Positions 16,555 to 25,438 of a stretch of DNA of 64,000 nucleotides are shown piece after piece. Numbering within the stretch: the stretch's first letter is position 1; every line of letters starts with the position of its first letter. Below the pieces are notes generated by a model. The model was not told where the DNA came from. It made no database searches and worked only from the letters and a program-made list of their open reading frames with translations. The stretch is taken from NCBI GenBank assembly GCA_024742485.1, contig JANSYK010000002.1, positions 496,001-560,000 of the forward strand, given 5' to 3'. The translations under genes were made by a program, and so were the position numbers. Source of the DNA: Alphaproteobacteria bacterium (GTDB lineage: Bacteria > Pseudomonadota > Alphaproteobacteria > Rhizobiales > Rhizobiaceae).

Positions 16555-18930
16555 TCAGGCCGCTGATTGTGTCGGGCTCTCCGAAAGCTGCCTGATTTCG
16601 GATGCGGGCACGGGACGGGAGAAGAAATATCCCTGCAGGACAGCACAGCGCATGTCGCGAAGCGTTTCCACATTGTGCTTTGTCTCGACACCCTCGGCGA
16701 CAACTTCAAGATTGAGATGGCGGCATAGATCGATAATCGACTGCACGATCGATTGCGCTTCGGGATCATTGATGTCTGCGATAAACGACCGATCAATCTT
16801 GACCCGATCCAGTGGCAATGCCCGCAGATAGCTCAGCGAAGAGTAGCCGGTCCCAAAATCATCAAGTGCAATTTTGACACCCATTTGGGAAAGGATGGTG
16901 AGAACTTCGCTGGTGCCGGCAATGTCGTCAATCAACACACCCTCGGTCACTTCGATTTCAAGCCGCTCCGGCGGCAATCCGGTCTGCCGCAGTGCGGACT
17001 GAACCATTTTGACAACATTGCCGCGCATGACCTGGACGGGTGAAAGATTGACGGAAATCGTTGGCAAGGGCGTTTCATCCGATGATGTCCAGGTCAAGGC
17101 ATCACGGCAGGCGGCAAGGAGCAATGTTTCACCGATCGCATGAATCAGCCCGGTCTCCTCGGCGATCGGGATGAAGACATCGGGGGCGACAAAACCCAGT
17201 TCGGGGTCCTTCCACCGCGCGAGCGCTTCAAAACCAATCAGTTTGAGCGACCTGGCACAATATTGAGGCTGATAGTATGGAACGATCTGATCGGTTCCGA
17301 CGGCCTGTCGTAGGCGGTCGGTCACAACCATGCGCTTCTGAAGCGCATCCTGCATGCTTTGCTCAAAGGCGATACATTTGTTTCGACCGCCTTTCTTTGC
17401 GGAGTAAAGTGCAAGATCTGCATAGTTCAGCAGGTTTGGTCCGCAGGCCGTATCGTCGGGAAAGTTCGCGGTCCCGATGGATGCCGTAAGCGAAACGACA
17501 TATTGGTCGATCTGGTATGGCTCGGAAAGCCGGGCCAGCAACCGGACGCTGAGCGCCCCGTCATCAAGATGTTCAAACGCAAAGTTCCCTTCGGTCAGGA
17601 TGAGAAATTCATCACCGCCCAGACGGGCGACAATGTCGGTGTTGCCGGCCATTCCCTTGAGCCGTTGTGCGACCTGCCCGAGAAGTTGGTCGCCGACCGT
17701 GTGTCCATAGCTGTCATTGACCTGCTTGAACCCGTCCAGATCGATGAGATAGGCCGTCAATTTGTCGTCGGCCGGATCAAGGCCCTCCAGGTGGGTCTGG
17801 ACAAAATTCCGATTGAGGGTTCCGGTCAGGGGGTCGTTCTCGGCCAGATACTCGACTTGCTTTTGAGCTTCGACACCCGTCGTTGCATCGGCAAAAATAC
17901 CGCGAAAGCCGACGAACTCGTTTCCGTCAAATTGGGGACGGCCGCGCATCATGATCCACCGCAGCGTACCCTTTGATGCAGAATAGAGGGGCAATGTGAC
18001 GTTGTGGAACTCCCGTCTGGCGTCAAAGGCGGCACGGACCCTTTCCAGATCGCTGGTTCCCTGTTGATCGACATGGGTCGTCAGAGCGTCGAGCATGACC
18101 AGACGTGCGCCATTGTCGTCCCCATCCGAGATGAGTTCCAGCACCTGCTGAGGGCAATTGAGAATGTGCCCGTCGCTATCCGTCCGCCAAACCCATTCCA
18201 CGCCCTGTTCTTCATAGTCCTTGAGAAGGAGGTCGATGACCTCACCTTTCTGCAGCAGGGACTCGTGATTGACGAAGGCCTTGAATTGGGATTTGGCGCG
18301 CTCCAGTGCCGCATTGAATATGGCCATGCCGGCCAGCAGCGCCAGGCCGGCAATCACCAGGTCGGGCACACTGCCCGTCCGCAGGCCGTAGACAAGGGGG
18401 ACCAGGGTCAGTGTTGTTGTCTGGATGCCGAGATACCAGAATGCCGCCCGAGGGGCTTGCGAAAAGCCGACGGTGCCCAGGGCCAGACTACCGGTCATGA
18501 CCGTTGTGAGAATGGTTTTTTCATTGCCGGACACGTGGGGATAGAACAGGATCATGCCGAGGCACCAAAGCCCGGCATTGACACGTGTTTCCGCGACGAA
18601 CGAGGCCATGTCGCTTTCAGAACCATTGGTCGTGTAGCTCTTGTTCCAGCGAAAGAACAGCCACCACGAAAACGTCAGGATCATCATGGTCCACACAATG
18701 ACGATGCTGTTGATCCCGGTATTCCAGGCTTGAAAGGACATGACCGGGGCAAAGAATGTATTGCCGGCCAGGAACACCCGCATCTGCTCGATCGCGCCGC
18801 GTATCTGGCTTTGGCGCATGCGATTGGCGGCGCTGGATGGCAACTGCGCCATGGAGATTTCTTCCACCTTCAAAATCTTGCCCGGAAAATGAAGTATCCG
18901 GCGGAAGAAATTTGCAATTGCTGGGCGCAT
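16555..18930 (-). CDS. Membrane GGDEF-EAL protein (c-di-GMP turnover)
   Basis: Protein of 791 residues with five or six N-terminal membrane segments (about 60-225), a PAS-like region (about 250-355), a GGDEF domain (about 365-525) with an intact RLGGDEF signature, and an EAL domain (about 535-785). The EAL domain keeps GFEALARW, the Asn in VNLSP, the Glu in EVTEG, the DDFGTGYSSL motif and the final Glu/Gln positions, so both synthesis and hydrolysis of c-di-GMP are chemically possible. The inhibitory RxxD site before GGDEF is not conserved (NTD there). Start taken at ATG 18930; a TTG four codons upstream and an ATG 26 codons downstream are alternatives. Confidence 0.93.
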   Translation of the reverse strand: MRPAIANFFRRILHFPGKILKVEEISMAQLPSSAANRMRQSQIRGAIEQMRVFLAGNTFFAPVMSFQAWNTGINSIVIVWTMMILTFSWWLFFRWNKSYTTNGSESDMASFVAETRVNAGLWCLGMILFYPHVSGNEKTILTTVMTGSLALGTVGFSQAPRAAFWYLGIQTTTLTLVPLVYGLRTGSVPDLVIAGLALLAGMAIFNAALERAKSQFKAFVNHESLLQKGEVIDLLLKDYEEQGVEWVWRTDSDGHILNCPQQVLELISDGDDNGARLVMLDALTTHVDQQGTSDLERVRAAFDARREFHNVTLPLYSASKGTLRWIMMRGRPQFDGNEFVGFRGIFADATTGVEAQKQVEYLAENDPLTGTLNRNFVQTHLEGLDPADDKLTAYLIDLDGFKQVNDSYGHTVGDQLLGQVAQRLKGMAGNTDIVARLGGDEFLILTEGNFAFEHLDDGALSVRLLARLSEPYQIDQYVVSLTASIGTANFPDDTACGPNLLNYADLALYSAKKGGRNKCIAFEQSMQDALQKRMVVTDRLRQAVGTDQIVPYYQPQYCARSLKLIGFEALARWKDPELGFVAPDVFIPIAEETGLIHAIGETLLLAACRDALTWTSSDETPLPTISVNLSPVQVMRGNVVKMVQSALRQTGLPPERLEIEVTEGVLIDDIAGTSEVLTILSQMGVKIALDDFGTGYSSLSYLRALPLDRVKIDRSFIADINDPEAQSIVQSIIDLCRHLNLEVVAEGVETKHNVETLRDMRCAVLQGYFFSRPVPASEIRQLSESPTQSAA

Positions 18931-19325
18931 ACACACTCTCAAAAACTCAGTCGATCAGTTCAATACATTTGCCGGTCAATAGCGATGCTCTGAGCCATTT
19001 GTGACCACTCGGAGTGCTCACATTGCCAGCCGTCACGAATCTGGGAACCCGCCCCACAGGGAGCCGGAGGTGCCAATCCGTTGGCAGCAAGCGAATACTG
19101 GCTCGAAGAATGCCGGATTTGACCGGAATACGTGGACGACATCATGTCTGAGTGCGGGCCTATGCGCGCAAACGCCACCTATCTGGCGATAGTCGTACAC
19201 AAAAGTTAGCAAAAGGTTTGGGTGCGTGGCGCCGGCCGCAACTGGATTCCGAACCGTTAATGTGATTCATCTATATCCGGCTTGTGTCGCCTTCCGGCGG
19301 TGCAACAACGAGGCTGGATGGTCCA
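18931..19325. other. Intergenic region between GGDEF-EAL and DedA genes
   Basis: About 395 bp separating two divergent genes, so it must hold both promoters. The only clear structure is the perfect inverted repeat TGCCAATCCGTTGGCA at 19071-19086, which could be an operator. Short open frames here show no protein-like composition. Confidence 0.5.
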
Positions 19326-19943
19326 ATGCTGCTTCTGCTTTCACAGATCGAACCGCTGGTCCGTCATTTCGGACTGCCGGGATTGTTTATCGACGTCTTC
19401 CTGGAAGCACTGGGGCTGCCGCTGCCCGGGGAAACATTGATCATCATCGCTTCCGGTCTCGCAGGCATGGGACAGCTCAACATCTACGCCATTGCGGTCA
19501 CCGTGTTCATTGCCGCTGTCGCCGGTGACAATGTCGGCTACCTGATCGGACGCAAGCTGGGGCGTCCGTTGATCGTCAGATATGGCGCTCGTTTCGGAGT
19601 GACCCAGGAAAGGCTCGCCAAGGTTGAGGATCTCATCCAGAAGCGTGGACCACTTCTTGTCGCCTCGGCGCGCTTCTTTGTCGTGCTGCGTCAATTGAAT
19701 GGCATCGCCGCCGGGAGTGCCGGCATGCACTGGCTGAAATTTCTCGTTGCCAACGCTATTGGCGCTGCGCTCTGGGTGGGGTTCTGGACGACCCTTGCCT
19801 TTCATTTTGGCAAGGATGCATCGGTCCTGCCGCATTTTTTCCGGCACCTTTCGGTGATTGCCCTGTTTGTTGTCGGCGCGATTGTATTTCTGCTGGCCAT
19901 CGGATGGTTCCTGATGAGGCGACACAATCGAACCGATCCCTGA
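19326..19943 (+). CDS. DedA family membrane protein
   Basis: Integral membrane protein of 205 residues with the DedA/SNARE-associated pattern: a hydrophobic N-terminus with FLEALGLPLPGE, the GDNVGYLIGRKLGRPL motif, and an ARFFVVLRQLNGIAAGSAGM segment containing the conserved Arg and Gly residues. DedA proteins are thought to act in membrane lipid carrier recycling or flipping and in envelope homeostasis. The start at 19326 gives the usual family length; an upstream GTG at 19284 would add 14 residues. It is a single gene, divergent from the GGDEF-EAL protein. Confidence 0.9.
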   Translation: MLLLLSQIEPLVRHFGLPGLFIDVFLEALGLPLPGETLIIIASGLAGMGQLNIYAIAVTVFIAAVAGDNVGYLIGRKLGRPLIVRYGARFGVTQERLAKVEDLIQKRGPLLVASARFFVVLRQLNGIAAGSAGMHWLKFLVANAIGAALWVGFWTTLAFHFGKDASVLPHFFRHLSVIALFVVGAIVFLLAIGWFLMRRHNRTDP

Positions 19944-20061
19944 ATGTCCGGCTCAAGACAGGCCGAACGAGGTCAGCGCCGGTCACGATCGGCAAATCTG
20001 GAGATGTCTGGAAATCAGGCTGCCGGCGCCATCGTATTGTTTCGATGAAACCTGAAGCGTT

Positions 20062-21579
20062 TCAGTTGCACTCAATCCGCATGCGGCCATGCCTGAAGAT
20101 GGCCGGGCCGTCCTGCCATTGAATGGTTGTACCGTTGATCTTCACCCGGTAGAACGGAATGCCGCGGACATCTTCCGTCGTCTCCAACACCTCGACGAGA
20201 TGGTTGGGTTCGAAGGGCTCGTTCTGCTGATAGCCGTCGGGGTGTTCGCCGGTGAAGATGCCGCCCTGGGCACAGGAGCGCCGGTCGAATTCAACCATGT
20301 TGAACCGAAAACCGGATGTTCCGAGCGCCGCAATTTCACGTGCGACTGCCGCCTCCAGACGTGCCGAAGCCGCGCCGATATATTGTTGTTCCAGCTCCGA
20401 AATCGCTCCAGCCCTGGCTGATCTCAAGGCTGCAGAAAGGCCGGTGAGGGCCTGTTGATGCGACGCGACCTGTTCGGACAGGGACACGGAATTGGCCCGC
20501 TCCGCCTCGAGGGCGCCGCTCAGCGCATCCACCTCGGCCTGCAAACCGGAAAGGCGCCAATAGGTGACAGCAACAATAAGACCCAAAACAATGGCCATTG
20601 CGACCGTGCTGCCGGAAAAGGGTATCGATGACAGAAGCGATTGATTGATAGCCGGACTCTCGAGGGCCGGTTTTGCGAGGGTAGGATCTACAGGAGTCGG
20701 TTTTGCAGGGGCTGGAATTGCAGGAGTTGGTTTTGCGGAAGTCGGATCTTTGGGCGCCGGTTTTGCAAGGGTCGGATCCACTGAGGTCGGTTTGGCGGGA
20801 GCTGGTTTTACAGAGGTCGGTTTTGAGAGAGTCGGTTTAGCGGGGGTCGGACCTGCAGGAGCTGGTTTTGCGAGGGTCGGATTTACAGATGGCGGGCTCG
20901 CAGGAGCCGGTCTTGCAGGGGGTTGACCTATTGAGGTCGGTTTGGCGGGAGCTGGTTTTACAGAGGTCGGTTTTGAGAGAGTCGGTTTAGCGGGGGTCGG
21001 ACCTGCAGGAGCTGGTTTTGCGGAGGTCAGATTTACGGATGTCGAGCCCGCAGGAGCCGATCTTGCGAGGGTCGGATCTACAGAGGTCGGTTTGGCGGGA
21101 GCTGGTTTTACAGAGGTCGGTTTTGAGAGAGCCGGTTTAGCGGGGGTCGGACCTGCAGGAGCTGGTTTTACAGAGGTCGGATTTACGGATGTCGAGCCCG
21201 CAGGAGCAGGTCTTGCGAGGGTTTGATCTATAGAGGTCGGTTTGGCGGGAGCTGGTTTTACAGAGGTCGGTTTGGCGAGAGTCGGCTTAGCGGGAGTCGG
21301 ATCTGCAGGAGCTGGTTTTACAGAGGTCGGATTTACGGATGTCGAGCCCGCAGGAGCCGGTCTTGCGAGGGTCGGATCTACTGAGGTCGGTTTTGAGAGA
21401 GCTGGTTTTACAAAGGCTGGTTTTGTCAGAGTCGGTTTGGCGGGGGCCGGACTTGCAGGAGCAGGTTTTGTGGAGGCCGGTTTTGCAAAGGTTGGATTTG
21501 CACGAGTCGGACTGGCAGCAGCCGGTTTCGCTGGAACCGTTGCTTTGTCATCAGTTGGCTTCGCTGGTTCGTCTGCCAT
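20062..21579 (-). CDS. Membrane protein with Lys-Pro pentapeptide repeat array
   Basis: Protein of 505 residues whose function I do not recognise. Residues about 17-310 are low-complexity units of five residues of the form KPTSV, KPAPA or DPTLA, organised into four near-identical 50-residue blocks (about 64-263). A single transmembrane helix (about 320-342) follows, then a short coiled coil (about 345-405) and a compact C-terminal domain with two cysteines (SCAQGG and RIEC). Topology is predicted with the basic repeat region in the cytoplasm and the C-terminal domain in the periplasm. The repeats recall histone-like AlgP or proline-rich spacers. The non-repeat domain and uninterrupted frame argue it is genuine. 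Confidence 0.75.
   Translation of the reverse strand: MADEPAKPTDDKATVPAKPAAASPTRANPTFAKPASTKPAPASPAPAKPTLTKPAFVKPALSKPTSVDPTLARPAPAGSTSVNPTSVKPAPADPTPAKPTLAKPTSVKPAPAKPTSIDQTLARPAPAGSTSVNPTSVKPAPAGPTPAKPALSKPTSVKPAPAKPTSVDPTLARSAPAGSTSVNLTSAKPAPAGPTPAKPTLSKPTSVKPAPAKPTSIGQPPARPAPASPPSVNPTLAKPAPAGPTPAKPTLSKPTSVKPAPAKPTSVDPTLAKPAPKDPTSAKPTPAIPAPAKPTPVDPTLAKPALESPAINQSLLSSIPFSGSTVAMAIVLGLIVAVTYWRLSGLQAEVDALSGALEAERANSVSLSEQVASHQQALTGLSAALRSARAGAISELEQQYIGAASARLEAAVAREIAALGTSGFRFNMVEFDRRSCAQGGIFTGEHPDGYQQNEPFEPNHLVEVLETTEDVRGIPFYRVKINGTTIQWQDGPAIFRHGRMRIECN
20641..21540. repeat. 15-bp tandem repeat with 150-bp higher-order period
   Basis: The array is built from degenerate 15-bp units. Ten units form a 150-bp block that recurs almost exactly at 20791, 20941, 21091 and 21241, recognisable by the anchor TTTGGCGGGAGCTGG; flanking units are more diverged. 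All length variation by 15 or 150 bp keeps the minus-strand gene in frame. The block structure implies recent segmental duplication or gene conversion within an older minisatellite. Confidence 0.9.
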
Positions 21580-21849
21580 GGGAGATCCAACAATTGTGAT
21601 CCGACTGAAATGATCGGACTATCCGGTTTGCCTGATGCCGTTTTCGTCCAGACAGGCATCCATTTCAAGTTACCTGATCACGCACGACGGATCGCATGAA
21701 CGAAACCGGCAGCTAACGGGATATGGCGGTTTCCTGCACAATTGCAAACATTTCCTTCCACCCCGCAATCAATTCGGCAAGCTGCCGGTCATATCTACCG
21801 GAACTCTGCCACGACCGAATCTGAACCGGAAGCAGGCAAGTGCGCGTGA

Positions 21850-23340
21850 TCATGTCGGGACCGGCTTCACCAGCAAGGCTTCGACATATCCGGCAAAGTC
21901 GACGAGTTTGTCCAGCGGTGGCAGGTCCGGCACAGCATAGGCTTGACGGTTCATCAAGAGTGCAAACCCGAAATCCGTGTGATCCCCGCCCCGCACACCA
22001 GGTCTGTTGACCTCAAGGGTTCCCAAAAGTGGCGTATGCACACGGCGCGCGGCCGGAGCCTCGTTCCAGGTGATGGCATAATCCGGCAATCGGTCCACCA
22101 TCGGGCCCGGGCATTGAGCGTGGATATCAACCATATCCTCAACGAGGCGGACGCCGCTGTCGGCATCCGTCAGCTGCATGAATGCCGAACGTATGAACGC
22201 GACATAGTCGTGATGCCGCTGTGATCCGCGTTCTAGAATTCCCTCCGCTTCACGTCCGATCAGATTGAGTCGAAGTTCGGTTCTGATATCCGTACGCAGC
22301 GCAAAGCCGGGTGTTGCGGACCAGTCGAGGCCGCCGATGATTTCCTGTTCAACCACCCACTGCCGGACACTGTCGGGCGCAGCCGAACCCACGGCATGCT
22401 GAAGCCGCGAGGGCACCATTCGGCGCAGGGCCCCCACCATTCCGCCGCTCGATTGCGGTTTGGCCGAAGCATGACCGCAATGCTCACGTAGAAAAGCGGC
22501 GTTCAGCCGGTCCATCATCGGTTTGACGACATGTTCCTGCGCCGGATTGAGCATCATGCCGTGTACCGAAAAAATCAGGATGGCGGTGCCTTGATCGCAA
22601 TCTTTCAGTATGTCGGCTAGCGCCGTGTCAACCGCCTGATAGACCTGCAGCATAAGCGATCCATCATTGTCCGGTGTCGTCGATGAAATATCCGATTCAT
22701 CAAAGAAAAGATGGCCGCCACGATGGGTTTCCGCGAAGATGGCCAGGAAGAAATCCCATTCCATCTCGCCCATCAGCTGCCTGACCAGATCCGCCTTTCG
22801 CGCAGCACTGGCCTTCAATTCCCGACAGATCGAATTCAGCTGGCCGCGGGATTTGCGAACCGGTGTTTCGCGGCCGATCGGGCTGCGGCCGAACCGCCTG
22901 ATGCGTGCCTCGATATCCGGACGATTGTAGCGGAACGGCAGCGTCTGGCCGTGGGTTGCCCAATCGGTGATTTCAACACCGCGCTGCAGGGAGGTTCCGA
23001 AACTGTACGGAACATCCAGGACGACAACGCGCTTGCCCTGATCTTCCAGGTTCTTCCAGAATGGATCGTAGGGGCACCAGTCATCGCCGATTCGCCGAAG
23101 TCCCATGCGCTCGCTGTCCCACACGAGATGCTGATAGATGCCGTGCTGGCCTGGATTTGATCCGGAATAGAATGTCGGCCAGACCGAACCGCTCAACGCT
23201 GTCGGAGCAGCAGGCTGGTAGAGCTGTCCAAAGGACAGTGCCTTCTTGAGCTGCGGTAATGCGTCAGCGTTTCTCTGGATGAAGTGCAGATCGGCACCAT
23301 CCAGTCCGAGCATCAAAAGACGCCGCCCCCGGTCTGCCAT
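21850..23340 (-). CDS. Alkaline-phosphatase-superfamily phosphodiesterase-like protein
   Basis: Protein of 496 residues in the type I phosphodiesterase / nucleotide pyrophosphatase branch of the alkaline phosphatase superfamily. The first metal-binding Asp is in MLGLDGAD (Asp14); the region LSGSVWPTFYSGSNPGQHGI holds the nucleophile position (Ser50 or Ser52) and the P-x-x-HGI landmark. Further metal ligands appear in ETHRGGH, FSVHGM and GGDHTDFG. No signal peptide is seen, so a cytoplasmic location is likely. GGAG precedes the ATG. The repeat protein follows on the same strand after 270 bp. The substrate (nucleotide, phospholipid or glycan phosphodiester) is unknown. Confidence 0.85.
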   Translation of the reverse strand: MADRGRRLLMLGLDGADLHFIQRNADALPQLKKALSFGQLYQPAAPTALSGSVWPTFYSGSNPGQHGIYQHLVWDSERMGLRRIGDDWCPYDPFWKNLEDQGKRVVVLDVPYSFGTSLQRGVEITDWATHGQTLPFRYNRPDIEARIRRFGRSPIGRETPVRKSRGQLNSICRELKASAARKADLVRQLMGEMEWDFFLAIFAETHRGGHLFFDESDISSTTPDNDGSLMLQVYQAVDTALADILKDCDQGTAILIFSVHGMMLNPAQEHVVKPMMDRLNAAFLREHCGHASAKPQSSGGMVGALRRMVPSRLQHAVGSAAPDSVRQWVVEQEIIGGLDWSATPGFALRTDIRTELRLNLIGREAEGILERGSQRHHDYVAFIRSAFMQLTDADSGVRLVEDMVDIHAQCPGPMVDRLPDYAITWNEAPAARRVHTPLLGTLEVNRPGVRGGDHTDFGFALLMNRQAYAVPDLPPLDKLVDFAGYVEALLVKPVPT

Positions 23341-23646
23341 TGTACTCCACGTCCTTGATGGTCAAAAGTCACAGAGATCAGCGACGGTTGGAACCTGATT
23401 CGAAGAATCTGCGTGCGGTTCAAAATGCACACAAGATCAACACATTCAACAGCAAATGATCCAAAGACACCACGGAGCCGATTTCATGTTGAAAGGGGCG
23501 GTTTACAGTTCTGTGCGAACAACAAATTCGTGTGGGTGGTGCGCGCTGAGCAAGGCAAAATTCGATCTCGACGCTGCGCGGTTTTCGCGCGAAACTGTCG
23601 CTTGATGGATATCCCTTGACGGTCATGACGGGGCAGGAGACATCAA
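23341..23646. other. Divergent intergenic region
   Basis: About 306 bp between the phosphodiesterase-like gene and the patatin gene, expected to hold two promoters. A small GC-rich inverted repeat (GCGCG ... CGCGC, 23576-23590) is the only structure noted. No convincing coding frame. Confidence 0.45.
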
Positions 23647-24798
23647 TTGAGAAGACCATTTCAACTGTTGCTGTCCTTGCTCGGACTGCTGGTTCTGGTG
23701 CTGGCGATCTATGGGGGCATAGTCTATGTCTACAGCCGGCACATTGCGGAATACGATTACCGGCTGACCGCCTGGCCGGCCGAGTCGGAATTTGAGCCGC
23801 CGATGGAGATCAAGACGGATGTGCCGGGACGCGTCCGCATTCTGGCCATCGAGGGTGGTGCGCTGTTCGGGCTTGCCGACCTTGAAGTTCTCAAGGCCCT
23901 GGAGGAGAAGTCCGGCAAGCCCATCCACGAATTGTTTGACTTCGTCGCCGGCTCGTCGACCGGGGCAATCATTTCGACGCTGCTTCTGCGCCCGGAAGAA
24001 AAATCGGGCAAGCCGATGGCCGCCCAGGACGCCGCCGAGACCTATGAGGCATTTGCCGGTCAGATTCTCGACAGTCCGTTCTTTCACGAAATCCTTACCG
24101 GGTTTGGCGTTCTGGGCCCGCCAATGACCAATAAGCGCCGCGTCGCAACCGCCCATGAAGTGATCGGCGATGCCCGATTCAGGGACTTGATGCGTCCGGT
24201 GATGTTTCCCGCCTATTCGCAAAAGACCGGCGGATTGAAGGTGTTTCGAAACTGGGACAGGACGGAAGCGAATCTCTACCTATGGTCGCTGGTAACCGCC
24301 GTGACCAGCGTTCCCAGTGTTTTCCCGGCGGTCGTGCTTCTGGGGGACGACGCCGAAGAGCATTTCTACGGCGACCCCGCGCTGATTTCCAATGAACCGG
24401 CCGATCTGGCCTATCTGCACGCACGCACCCACCTGCCGGATGTGGCCGATTTTGTGATCGTCTCGCTCGGCACTGTGCGGGACTTCACGATTACGGAAGA
24501 CATCGTCATAAGGGGCGGAATGGTCGAGTGGTTTACGCCGGCTTTCCGTTTGCTCTATCGCGGGGAAACGAGTGCCAGCCAGGATGCCTTGAAGCGCCAT
24601 GCGGATTTCGATTCCGATGTCGACGTCTCACTGACGGTACTGTCGCCGAGCGTGCCGGCTCATACGAGCAGCTTTGACGCGTCGCCTGACAACATCGCGC
24701 TGATCCGCCGGTCGGGCATGGATTTCGTCCAGAACAACCAGAAGCAGCTCGATGAACTGGTCACGGTGCTGACGGCCGGTCGTCAGTCCGCCCGATGA
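23647..24798 (+). CDS. Membrane-anchored patatin-like phospholipase
   Basis: Protein of 383 residues with an N-terminal membrane anchor (about 6-28) and a patatin domain (about 62-300). The glycine-rich oxyanion motif is EGGALFG, the nucleophile elbow is AGSSTGA with Ser104, and the catalytic-Asp position reads YGDPAL (Asp243) instead of the common DGG or DGA, so the dyad is present but its surroundings are unusual. Patatins hydrolyse acyl chains from glycerolipids; the anchor suggests action at a membrane surface. The start is a TTG preceded by CAGGAGA. It is divergent from the phosphodiesterase-like gene, and both may concern lipid turnover. Confidence 0.88.
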   Translation: MRRPFQLLLSLLGLLVLVLAIYGGIVYVYSRHIAEYDYRLTAWPAESEFEPPMEIKTDVPGRVRILAIEGGALFGLADLEVLKALEEKSGKPIHELFDFVAGSSTGAIISTLLLRPEEKSGKPMAAQDAAETYEAFAGQILDSPFFHEILTGFGVLGPPMTNKRRVATAHEVIGDARFRDLMRPVMFPAYSQKTGGLKVFRNWDRTEANLYLWSLVTAVTSVPSVFPAVVLLGDDAEEHFYGDPALISNEPADLAYLHARTHLPDVADFVIVSLGTVRDFTITEDIVIRGGMVEWFTPAFRLLYRGETSASQDALKRHADFDSDVDVSLTVLSPSVPAHTSSFDASPDNIALIRRSGMDFVQNNQKQLDELVTVLTAGRQSAR

Positions 24799-24910
24799 GG
24801 CGGGGCTCGCAAGGCATGCTTTCCGGGATCGCCCTGCGGCACAAAGGAATTGTACCTTTGGCCCTGTTCATCATAGTCTTCGTTCTTCCTCGAACCAGAA
24901 AGCCGCAGCG

Positions 24911-25303
24911 ATGAACGAACAGCACATGTTGGACCGGGTGCATCGGTATTTCGAACGCATGAATGCCGCCGACATTGACGGGATCATCGATCTTTTCGGC
25001 TCCGGCGCCCATGTCAACTCACCATTTCTCGGCCGCGTCGACGCACCGTCATTTTTCCGGAAGCTCGGCAAGGCGTCCAATGCCAGCCGCTTGACCGTTT
25101 TTGATGTTCTGGTGGGCGTCAACGGCAACAGCGCCGCCGCCCATTTCGAATATGACTGGACCCTCGCCAATGGCGATCAGGTCACCTTTCAGGGGATTGA
25201 CTATTTTACCTTTGATCAGGCCGGCGACTTCAAATCCATGTCGATCTTCTACGACACCCATCCCCTGCGCGAAGAGGTCGGCGATAAATATGCCAATGCC
25301 TGA
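24911..25303 (+). CDS. Nuclear transport factor 2 / SnoaL-like protein
   Basis: Small protein of 130 residues with the NTF2-like cone fold pattern: an N-terminal helix containing VHRYFERMNAADIDGI, a short acidic stretch, then strands ending in YDTHPLREEVGDKY. Family members include steroid isomerases, polyketide cyclases and proteins without catalysis; no catalytic set is clear. It ends 135 bp before the condensation-domain acyltransferase on the same strand, so a shared pathway is possible. The annotation is by fold resemblance only. Confidence 0.75.
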   Translation: MNEQHMLDRVHRYFERMNAADIDGIIDLFGSGAHVNSPFLGRVDAPSFFRKLGKASNASRLTVFDVLVGVNGNSAAAHFEYDWTLANGDQVTFQGIDYFTFDQAGDFKSMSIFYDTHPLREEVGDKYANA

Positions 25304-25438
25304 GCAAGGCGGTCGATGCATGCGGGAAGGACCGTTGCGCGAAACGATGGTGCCGGCCAGAAACCACCCTGATGCGATGGGTCGTCATCGTTGTCACGAT
25401 GGCCGCAAAGGCCCGCAATACATCAAAGTGAGGCAATC

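Noticed and set aside
20641-21540. CRISPR array
   Set aside because: The repeats have no unique spacers, keep a strict 15-bp period and form an open reading frame; this is a coding minisatellite.
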